Source: Drechmeria coniospora
Taxonomy: Eukaryota; Ascomycota; Sordariomycetes; Hypocreales; Ophiocordycipitaceae
Direction: 5' to 3'
DNA: 64,000 nt
Assembly: GCF_001625195.1 (NCBI RefSeq)
Contig: NC_054390.1
Span: forward strand, 4,426,027-4,490,026
Both the position numbers and the translations under genes were made by a program. The notes under the pieces were generated by a model. That model searched no databases, had not been told where the DNA came from, and saw only the letters and a program-made list of their open reading frames with translations. Each line of letters begins with the position of its first letter. Position 1 is the stretch's first letter. Of this stretch, positions 20,836 to 29,444 are shown one piece after another.

Positions 20836-21557
20836 GAGGCGACCGCGTGGGAGTGGAGGACGTTATGGGAGACACGAGTCCTCTCGAGGAGAGGCCGACT
20901 GCAACTGCATGATGTCATGGTCACGATCCAGCCGGATGAGTCGAGATTTGTATACTACAGTATTCCGGACACCACAGACGCAATAATACTTGGTGCTCAT
21001 TCGAACACGTCCTTGTATCTACAAGGGTGTAGTTGCCTAGGGGTGCCCAATTACAATGTCTCCGTCATCAACAAACCAAATACTTGGGACGTGTGCTCAT
21101 GTGAGTGGATATTTCTGACCCATGTTCGCCCGATCCTTCCGATGTGCAATGCTCCGTATATAAATATATTGCCTTGACGACTTGTACGTTTGCGCTAAAT
21201 TGGTACGAAAGAAACACTCCTTTACGGACCACTTACGCCATACTTACTTACTTACTTCCACTTTCGTTGGCGTGTTGGTGTATGGTGCTGGCTTGCATCC
21301 ATCACGTAATGCATATAGCAACTCGAGCTGAATCACGTCCCGAGTCCTCGGCCGCGGATCCGTGCCCCGTACTTACTTTGCCCGATGACCTTGAACCTTG
21401 TCGAGATGGCTAATACGACGAAGGATTTTGTTTGGCTGTCCGTTTTTTCGGGAAGGAATTACGCCAGCGTACACTTGCGTGTGGGCGTAGATGTCTACAT
21501 GGGCACTTGGTCCAGTCGCCCATGGAGATGATGCTTCACTTCGGCTGCCGGTACCAC
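20836..21557. other. Spacer between array members 4 and 5
   Basis: About 720 bp. It contains the 3' flank similar to that of member 3, an isolated TATA-like run at 21157-21168 without a gene behind it, and spacer-motif copy 5. No supported coding sequence. Confidence 0.55.
21374..21405 (+). repeat. Array spacer motif, copy 5
   Basis: tttgcccgatgaccttgaac then cttgtcgag. Its right side (ggctaatacgacgaaggat, then ctgtccgtt) also matches 18837-18875. Confidence 0.5.
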
Positions 21558-21566
21558 TATATATAC
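21558..21566 (+). promoter_or_regulatory. TATA box, array member 5
   Basis: tatatatac lies about 230 bp upstream of the start codon at 21790. Confidence 0.55.
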
Positions 21567-21703
21567 CGCCCGTTCGAGCCGCTGCCGAGGCCTGCTGGTG
21601 CTCGTTCGGCTACAGACGCTGACATTCTTTCATCACCAACGCCCATCGACCGTTGGAGAATTTGATACTACCAACCAGCCTGACTGCAGACTGCCGACAC
21701 ATT

Positions 21704-21784
21704 TACCAATCTACCTTCCTACCAACCTACCTTCCTATCAACCTACCTTCCTTCCTACCTACCTACCTTCCTACCAACCTACCT
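21704..21784. repeat. CTACCTTC/CTACCAAC tandem repeat in 5' leader
   Basis: Imperfect 4- and 8-bp pyrimidine-rich units fill the 80 bp just before the ATG at 21790, in the presumed 5' untranslated region of array member 5. No other member has it. Confidence 0.8.
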
Positions 21785-21789
21785 GCGCA

Positions 21790-22020
21790 ATGCGTTTCTC
21801 CATCGCCATCATCACGGCCATCGTCGGCATGGCTGCCGCCCAGCCCGTTGCCACCACCAATTCGACCACGGACCCGAAGGAATCGAACGTTTATCAGACT
21901 TGTCAATTGAACCTGAACAACTGCCCCCCCGAATTCATCTGCAGTCGTTATGGCCGAAACGAATTCAACGGTTGGTGCAAACCTCTGCCCAAATGGATGT
22001 TTGGTTTGAGGGGTTGGTGA
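21790..22020 (+). CDS. Small secreted cysteine-rich protein (array member 5)
   Basis: A single exon encodes 76 residues. The signal peptide MRFSIAIITAIVGMAAAQP matches members 1 and 4. Four cysteines at about 38, 45, 51 and 63 follow the core C-x6-C-x5-C-x11-C (TCQLNLNNC, PPEFIC, then a stretch ending EFNGWC). The spacing equals that of member 4, but the last two cysteines are absent and the tail ends FGLRGW. One Asn-Ser-Thr sequon follows the signal peptide. The ATG at 21790 is preferred over in-frame upstream starts because it begins the signal peptide and lies right after the pyrimidine repeat. Function unknown. Confidence 0.72.
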   Translation: MRFSIAIITAIVGMAAAQPVATTNSTTDPKESNVYQTCQLNLNNCPPEFICSRYGRNEFNGWCKPLPKWMFGLRGW

Positions 22021-23692
22021 TGCGTCAAGGGGTGAGGGTAGTCGTATGCTGGATTCAGGTTGTTTTTGGGAAGAATCCCAATCGGTCGCATGGGAGGCAC
22101 GGGCGTTATGGAACTGTTTAGGGCGTCGTCGGCAGCACGTGGATGTGCATGGCGGGAAAGGAAGGAAAAGAAAACATGACCATCGATTCGTTCAATGCCT
22201 CGTCATCCAGTCCATTCTCGCTGCCGACGTTTGACACGAGGGTCTCGTTCCTCGGCCCCCTTATCCACCACCGCACAGGGTTAGCTAAGGCGGGCAATAC
22301 GGCCTGCAGGTCGTAGGTGTAACCTGAAAGCCGGCCGTTTCGGCAGGCCACGTCCTTGGCAACAACCTCTGCTTCACTTCACCTCTCCCTCCTTCCGTTT
22401 GAACATTCATCCTTGTCCCATCATCAACGTCCTCCTGACTCGGATGTGAACCCCCCTGTACTTGCTCGAGCCTCGGAGGGACGCACGAGCAAAGGCCTGC
22501 TCATCGGCTGCTGCTGATGGGTACGAATACACGTCGACGGGCAGTGCAAGCACCCCTACCGTAGGTGTCCTTTCAGGTACATGAGGTGTAAGTAAGTAAG
22601 TAAGTAAGTACACTGTAGGTGTGCTCGTAGTCCTGAGCACAACGGGCACATACCGGTGGACACTGGATAGTAGCACCGAGGCACGGGATCCATCGGCGTC
22701 CATAATTACGATTCATTTCACCATGCAAGTGCGATATTGGTCCGCTGCTATTATCGATGAGATCACATATCCCCCTCCCACCCAAGCCCGATTCAGGTGA
22801 ACCGGCGGGAGTACTGCAGGGCATGGAAAGTACAGTGACGACGAGATGCAGAGTGATACGGCAGATACCGGAAGATGGTTTGGTTCCCATCGTCAGCTCA
22901 CTTGTCAAAAGTGTCTACATTATTCCCGCCTAGCCATCGTCTTGTGCTGACTTGCCGCTAAAACCATCGCTTGTTTTCCAAACGGCACTGCCTCCATAGG
23001 ATTGGACAGTCATGCCGAATCCTCGTTGATTTCAAAACGGCCCAGGGCAAAACGGATGAAATAGTAGAACTTATTCACAGCAATTTACACGTATCCCAGC
23101 AGACTAACGACGAGATCATTTCCTTTCATGTACTGTACTTTACGGAGTAACCGATATTATTGTACTGTAAGTACGGAGGACGGAGTACTCTACGGAGTAA
23201 CCGATGACAATTAATATGCAGGCAGGTAGAGGTGTACGGAGTATTTACCACAAGTTCCTGTAGTTTCACATGCACACACGTAAAAACAAATAAAAAAAAA
23301 TAAAAGTGCTCCCCCCTGTCCGCCCCGGTCCCCCCCTTTAAAATACTTCCCCACCGTGCTCACACGCACCTTGAGGGTGGATGGAATATTTTCGGAGTAC
23401 AACTAATTAATACAAGTATTAATAGTAATAAAACGGACACTTGCAGTACGGAGTACTCCGGAGTACATAATAATAACATGTAATCATTCATTACGCTTGC
23501 AGTATTATGGGGTTGGTTCCTAGGCTCACACATCCACCACCCGCCCACCATCCGTCCATCCACCCATCCATCCATCCACCCATCCATCCATCCACCCATC
23601 CATCCATCCATCCACCCATCCATCCACCCATCCATCCACCCATCCATCCATTCATCCACCTATTCATTGAGCAGGAGGTGAAAAAAAAACAG
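22021..23692. other. Intergenic region right of the array
   Basis: About 1.7 kb with no supported gene. It holds a (GTAA)n run at 22588-22610, two copies of acggagtaaccgat near 23,141 and 23,192, an A-rich stretch at 23281-23305 and the CATC repeat listed next. Confidence 0.55.
23536..23661. repeat. CATC/CACC microsatellite
   Basis: About 125 bp of imperfect catc and cacc units. They create a long MDGW-repeat reading frame on the minus strand that is an artefact. The repeat ends 30 bp from the tRNA gene. Confidence 0.85.
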
Positions 23693-23812
23693 TGACACCT
23701 GAGGGATTCGAACCCTCGCCTATTACTAGACCGCGAATCGGGATACGTCGTCGAATTGCTTCGATGTCGGATAACCTGAACACGGCGCCTTAGACCACTC
23801 GGCCAAAGTGCC
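23693..23812 (-). tRNA. tRNA-Leu(CAG) with a 38-nt intron
   Basis: Read on the minus strand, the gene has a 7-bp acceptor stem (GGCACTT with AGGTGTC, two G-U pairs), a D arm (GCC...GGC), an anticodon stem CCGTG/CGCGG with loop TTCAGGT, a class II variable arm (CTA-gtaa-TAG) and a T arm GAGGG-TTCGAAT-CCCTC. The anticodon CAG is at 23778-23776, reading CUG. The intron 23774-23737 lies one base 3' of the anticodon, the standard eukaryotic position. The mature length is 82 nt, normal for tRNA-Leu. The long variable arm rules out most other identities. Confidence 0.93.
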
Positions 23813-25292
23813 TTTGCAATCTCGTTTGCGTATGAGTTTGAGCTGGCATGAATCACCTCATGGAGGTTTGCCCTCGTTCAGTGAAAGCCTTCGGAAGCCA
23901 TCATGCCAACTTGACGACAAACTACAGTACTCAACTGCATGATCGTGGCGGCCACGAACCACTCGCTTCCTACTCAGCTTCACACTCGCCTCAACACCGA
24001 ACCATCTTGGTTTGCGCAATATGCAAAATTTCAAGAGTTCGGCGACCTTCAGCGTGACCATGAATGACACTTCACATGATCCACGACGGAAGTGAGGGCT
24101 CACAGGGGGGGACCGGTTATATTTTGAAGCTTCATCATCGGATTTGCCAAACCGCTCGGTCTCACCTCATCAGCTGTTCAAGGTCGGATATGCGAGGAAT
24201 TGAAAGGATGTCCCGCCACATGGACAGAGGCGAATCATCCAGAACATGGAGTGGATGACTCCTACTTGACTACTTTGCACGGATTGCTATTCATCAGGTG
24301 CCTCTGGCCTTTGAGAGAGCCTTTCGTCGGCTATTCCTCACGAGCAGATGGCACTAGCACGACTGCTGATCAAATAATTCTTCCGAAAGAGGCATGTAAA
24401 AGCTCGAGGGAAAGCTCTAGGCCGCCTACGGCAACGGGGCAGCAGTAGCACCATGACCTTGGGCAGGGGAGGCTAAAAATAAATGCCTCTGCATCGTCTT
24501 GCGCTTCTTGCCTCGGCATCCTCCACATAGTGTACCAGTGTGCTCGGAAATTCCTGTCCGTGTCGGCGACACTAGACCGTTCGACGCCGGAGAGAATGGG
24601 GAACATGGTCCGAGAGGGCGCTTCGAATGCTCCAAGCGGAAAGGATGCCTTCGCTGCTTGCCACCGACGCCCCAAGCTCCCATCTCCACCTGGTCGCGTG
24701 TCCCGACGGCAAGAGGAGTTGCTGCTCTCTACGCCCACTCTCCTGCATGCGACGCGACGAGACAGGAAGGGTGTGAACTCTGCTTCGTCGACGTCGGCGG
24801 GTTTGTCATCGGTCCGCGAGCGGAGGCGCCGCGTGAACGGGTTCGTCATGCCGCCCCGGGTCCAGGCCATGCCCTATTCTCTTTCGGGGCACCGCGGAGA
24901 GCGATGAATAGGGGCCGTTGGAATTGACGGCCGCGATGGAGCGCTCGTAGCCCATGCCACGAAAACTCGGAACGGCGAAAAAAAAAAGACATCCCCTCTC
25001 AACACGCCTCGGCCGACGCGTGCGACTATTTCGCAAAACAAACGAGAAGGATGACGGTGCGCGTTGCGTGGTGCGTGAGAGGCGTGGTCCGCATCCCGCG
25101 CGGCGTCGAGGAGGGTGCTTCGTTCCTCGTGATGCCTCCGCCCGGGGCAGGCACCGGACATGGCCCGCTTCGCGCCGTCGGCGGGAGGCATGATCGATCG
25201 CGTGATGCCAGCGGAGAGCGGAGAGGCGCAACGACGATGCGGCCCCGGCGGTGCCAGACCGGGGTGGTGAGTGGACTGCGCCGTGGCAGAGC
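23813..25292. other. Intergenic region between tRNA and dioxygenase gene
   Basis: About 1.5 kb. Several frames of 60-190 codons overlap on both strands between 24,370 and 25,390 without recognisable domains. I do not support a gene here. Confidence 0.5.
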
Positions 25293-25303
25293 ATATATAT
25301 ATA
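25293..25303 (+). promoter_or_regulatory. TATA box of the dioxygenase gene
   Basis: atatatatata lies about 100 bp upstream of the ATG at 25399. Confidence 0.6.
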
Positions 25304-25398
25304 GCCCACGCCAGCCGTGCGCTTGCGACGGCGGCGCACCAAGGACAGACGGTGCCTGCGGTCGCATCGAAACGAGACACGGCCAAGCACACGCGGAA

Positions 25399-26435
25399 AT
25401 GGCCTGCGCCGAGCACACGAACGCGTCCTTCCCGACCGAGGCCGGCACGAGGCTCGCGACCGTCGATGCCCTCGCCCCCACGACGGACCACGCGCTCCTC
25501 GCGTCCCTCCTCGAGCGCGACGGCGCCGTCATCGTCAGGAATTTCGCCTCCGTCAACCTCTGCGCACGCATCCGGGCCGATCTCGGGCCGCACTTTGACA
25601 GCGACCGCGCCGACAAGTCGGGCTTTTTCCCCGCGACAACCAAGCGCGCCCACGGCGTGCTGCGGCACTCGGACGCCGTGGCCGAGCTCGTCGTCCGCCC
25701 GCTCTTCATCGACGTCGCCAACGAGATGCTGACATCGCGCTACACCTACTGGGAGGGCCAGAGGCAGCTCTCGGTCGCGGGCAAGCCGCAGATCGCGAGC
25801 ATCGTCGGCTTCAGAGTCGAGCCGGGGGGCACCCAGCAGCCGCTGCACAGGGACGACGCCGACTACCACGCTCGGAACTGCGACTTTCCCGTCATGCTCG
25901 GCTGCGTGACGGTGGGTGCCGACGGCCGATGGCGCGCGGTGCGGGCTGACGTGAGGCTGACACGTCCTCCTAGGCCTTGACGAAGACGACGCGCTCCAAC
26001 GGGGCGACGGTGGTGATCCCGGGGAGCCACAGGTGGGGGCCGCAGCGCTGCCCGCGCGACGACGAGGCCATCCCCGCCGAGCTCGACGTCGGCGACGCCA
26101 CCATCTTTGTCGGCAACGTCTACCACGCCGGCGGCGCCAACAGCACAAGGTTCGTGTCGCTCGCCCTGGTTCGGGGACTCGCCGTCGCTGACCGGCCGGG
26201 CAGGGACGAGGCTCGCGAGACCATCGGCGTCTTCCTCTGCAAGGGCACCCTCCGGCAGGAGGAAAACTCGTACCTCGTGGTGCCGCCCGAGATGGCCAAG
26301 GCCCGGGGCTTCTCGCCGCAGCTGCTGCGGCTGCTCGGCTACGGCGTCTGCCCGCCGGCGCTGGGGCTGTACGAGTACCAGGACCCGATGAAGGTCCTCT
26401 TCGGCGTCGACGACGGCGAGACGGTGCAGCGGTAG
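25399..26435 (+). CDS. Phytanoyl-CoA dioxygenase (PhyH) family Fe(II)/2-oxoglutarate oxygenase
   Basis: Exons 25399-25911 and 25974-26435 encode 324 residues; the 62-bp intron has GTGGGT, a CTGAC branch and CCTAG. The metal site is visible: His150-x-Asp152 in PLHRDDADYH and the distal His222 in NVYHAGG, followed by an Arg (TRFVSLALVRG) that would hold 2-oxoglutarate. The N-terminal region (RDGAVIVRNF) is typical of PhyH proteins. Fungal members hydroxylate or otherwise oxidise small molecules, often secondary metabolites; the substrate is not predictable here. It faces the Zn2Cys6 regulator, with only 11 bp between the stop codons, and no other biosynthetic genes adjoin. Confidence 0.82.
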
Positions 26436-26446
26436 CGGCGGCGGCC

Positions 26447-28268
26447 TCAGAGCGGCAGGATGCGGAAGCCCTTCCGCTGCAGGTCGCGGGCGAGCGGCTG
26501 CCAGTTGGCGTCGTCGCCGCCCCAAAAGGTGCGGAGGAAGCGCAGGACGTCGGTGAAGTGGCTGAAGCCCGTGGCGTCGGTCATGGTGACGAAGAGGGTG
26601 GCGATGACCTCTCGTCTCTCGACGTCGTCGCGACACTCGGTGCCGGCGACAAAGGCGGGCCAGGGCAGGTTCGGCGCGCACATGGTCACGTCCTCGAGGG
26701 CGGCGAGCTGCTCGAACAGCTTGACCAGGGACGACGCGCGGTCGACGGGCTCGAGGGCGACGAGACCGAGGCAGCGGTACGAGTAGAGGATGCCGGCGTG
26801 GTGGTAGATGTCGACGAGGCGGATGAAGTCGCGGCTCACGGCCGACGGCATGCGAAGGCGTCCGGCGGCGAGCAGGGTGGCGCCCCGGGCCTGCTCGAAG
26901 CGGGCGCGGACGCTGGTCGGGGTGAGGTCGGGGCCGATGGACATGGCGTCGACGCCGGCGGCGGCGTGCATGCGGCGGCGCGAGACGAGGGTGACGTGGT
27001 GGACGAGGGTGAGGTACTGGGCGAAGAGGCCGCCGGCCATGCTCGCGGGCGGCAGCACGGTGCTCTCGACGTCGGCGAGCTCGAACGAGGTCGAGGTCGA
27101 GAGCACGTCGAGGACGGCGAGCTGGTTGCGCAGGAAGTCGAAGACGCGGGTGCGGCAGGCGTCGTTGTGGCCGAAGACGTTGGCGATGGTCCGGGCCGCC
27201 ATCCGGTGGCTCTCGGCCGCCGTCGTCTGGCCGTTGGCCATCTCGTACGTCGAGATCATGAGGATGGCGGCCAGCATCCACTCGGCGTCGGCCATGTCGG
27301 ACTGGCTCGTCAGCTCGAGGCCGCCGGTGAGGCGGCCCGTCATGTCCTTGACGTGCTCCTGGATGAGGTTGAGGCAGGCGTCACGGGCCGCCTCGGAGAA
27401 GCGCGGCATCTCGTGGTCAAAGGTCAGACCGCCGTGGTGGGCCGAGATGGCGGCGACGGCGAGGCGCAGGCCGGGCGTGTTGGCGGCGCGGGGCAGGACG
27501 CTGCTGCGGTAGTCGTTGTCGGTCGAGTCGAACCAGACCATGAGGCCGGCGATGTTCTTGTCGTAGTACTCGATGAACTCGCGCGCCGACCTGCGCAGCG
27601 TCTGGTCGAGGCACGCCGGCGTCACCGTCTCGCGGCGGGGGGCCGCCCCCTCGGCGGCAGCGTCGGCAAAGCCCACGGCGGCGTCGGCGGCCGCGTCAGG
27701 GCTGGGGCCACGAGGATCCGGGCCGAGGGCATCATGACCAGGCACGGGCACGCCCTCCTCGCCCCTGTCGTCGTCGTCGTCGACACTCCGCCACGACGGC
27801 GGGCCGGCAAGGCTGCTGGTCGGACTGCTGGTCGGGGCACCGTTGGGCAGGCCGTTGGACAGACCGCCGGGCAGACCGCTGGGCAGACCGCTGGGCAGAG
27901 CGTTGGGCAGACCGCTGGGCTTCGTCCCGGGCAGCGGCACGTTCTGACCCTTGAGCCTGCCGCGGACCGCCACCCCTCCAGCCCATCGCAGGCGAGGGCC
28001 GTAACCCGGACAGGTGAGGCCTTTCTTCTCGCATTTTTTGCACGTTGGCTGCGTCAGGTCGCATCGAATGCGACGTTTCGTGCAGGTGCTGCAGCCTGTT
28101 TTCGGACGTTGCGTCCCCGTTAACCTTGTGCGCACTCACACTGGCGGGCGAAAATCTCAGCGGCCGGTCCGACCAGTCGAATTGGTCATGAGGCTCGCTC
28201 GAGAAGCTCGAGAAGCTCGTTCACGCACCTTTGACGGGAGTGGCTGTGCGACCGTTGCCACCGCTCAT
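26447..28268 (-). CDS. Zn2Cys6 transcription factor with fungal-specific domain
   Basis: Exons 28268-28229 and 28095-26447 encode 562 residues; the 133-bp intron has GTGCGT and AACAG. Within the long open frame there is no ATG before the zinc cluster and a TGA lies just upstream, so a short first exon (MSGGNGRTATPVKG) is required; it joins in frame directly before the first Cys. The cluster is C15-x2-C18-x6-C25-x6-C32-x2-C35-x6-C42, with the basic stretch TKRRIRC. A linker of repeated GLPSG/GLPNG units and an acidic run follow, then a helical C-terminal region resembling the fungal_trans_2 type (MADAEWMLAAILMISTYEM). It is a nuclear DNA-binding regulator. It may control the facing dioxygenase gene, but nothing in the sequence proves that. 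Confidence 0.85.
27841..27925. repeat. 15-bp coding minisatellite (GLPxG units)
   Basis: About five imperfect 15-bp units (ccgctgggcagaccg and variants) within the regulator gene encode a flexible Gly-Leu-Pro-Ser/Asn-Gly linker. Confidence 0.8.
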
Positions 28269-29444
28269 GATGGAGCGGCTATCGGCGGCCGCGTTGATGG
28301 CATTCCCACGCGCTCGCCGTGCCAAGGGCATGGAGGAGTTTTGCGTGATTCGAGCGGTGCCCTCCAATGAGGAGGAAAAATGAGAGGAACTGCGTTGGGA
28401 AGTGCGGCGTCAAGGCTGGGTAGCATTGAAGAAAGAAGGTCCGACTTGATTCGCTCCGCTCCTCGGACGCACAGTGCAGACAACCGAAGGCCGAGCCGCA
28501 CCCACCCACCAGCAAAACCAGCACCACCAACCAGCACCACCAACCAGCACCACCAACCAGCAATGACCAGCACCACCATCCAGTACTAGCCAGCACCAAC
28601 TGTTCCGCCCGGCTCCAACCACCAATGTCAACGATCGCCAGGGGGGAAATCCACCTACCCGTCGCCGCCGCCAACCTCATTCATGCCGCGAGTTCGTTGC
28701 TGGGAAAGATCCGTTTCATAAGCCGGCCGGTACACATTGTACGCATCCTCCTCCTAGCCATAATGTAAGTGTACGTGCATCTTCTCAGCGCAGCCGACGG
28801 CAAACAAAGGAAGGACAATGTCAGCAAGTATACTGTATGAATGCGTCACGGCCACTGTGGCTCGGTGGCGCACGACTGTCGATCTCGCCTATGGCGGCCT
28901 GTAAAGACAGCGTGGCGAACAATGGCATTATCAGCCCGCCTGGCGTGGGATGTACTCGGCGGCAGCGGCCACAGGGCCTTTCCCCAGAAGCCGGGGGTAA
29001 CAAAGTACCACACCCAAGCCTACCCCGCAGCATCTAGGTTATTGGTACGGACCACTACTCCGCACGCTGTACACACAAGTACGTCACGTTCATGCACGTA
29101 GCGTACACGTACATACACGTGCCGACTTTTATCCGTGCGCCCAAATTTGACTTGAATCCATGTGCTCGTACTCCGTATTTGTCATCTCGTCATCTCATCC
29201 AGCACCATTGCTTCGACTCTCGGCAACGTACGCGAACGGCCATGAACGCCCGACACGGGGGAGGTAGGTCATCGATTGCGGTGCACCCCATCCTCTGGCA
29301 TGGCATGAAACTCCCATCCGTCCTGCAACGGAGCGGCTCGCCAAAGGAAAGTGACGGGAACGGAGCGCTGCCAGGCTCGACGGGCATGAGAATGGCGGAC
29401 TGTAAATGGAAACGCAAGGCTCGGCGGCGTGCTTCCGTCACGGC
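28269..29444. other. Intergenic region, with a 13-bp tandem repeat
   Basis: No supported gene. A perfect triple repeat of cagcaccaccaac lies at 28519-28557. The segment at 28,290-28,400 is probably promoter of the regulator; 28,800-29,440 is the 3' flank of the DUF3433 gene. Confidence 0.6.

Noticed and set aside
23360..23856. Protein made of MDGW repeats on the minus strand
   Set aside because: It is a translation of the CATC microsatellite and the tRNA flank.
24874..26148. 424-codon open frame on the minus strand
   Set aside because: It is antisense to the dioxygenase gene and Arg-rich because of GC skew.
26558..28123. 521-codon open frame on the plus strand
   Set aside because: It is antisense to the Zn2Cys6 regulator, whose zinc cluster and splice structure are convincing.
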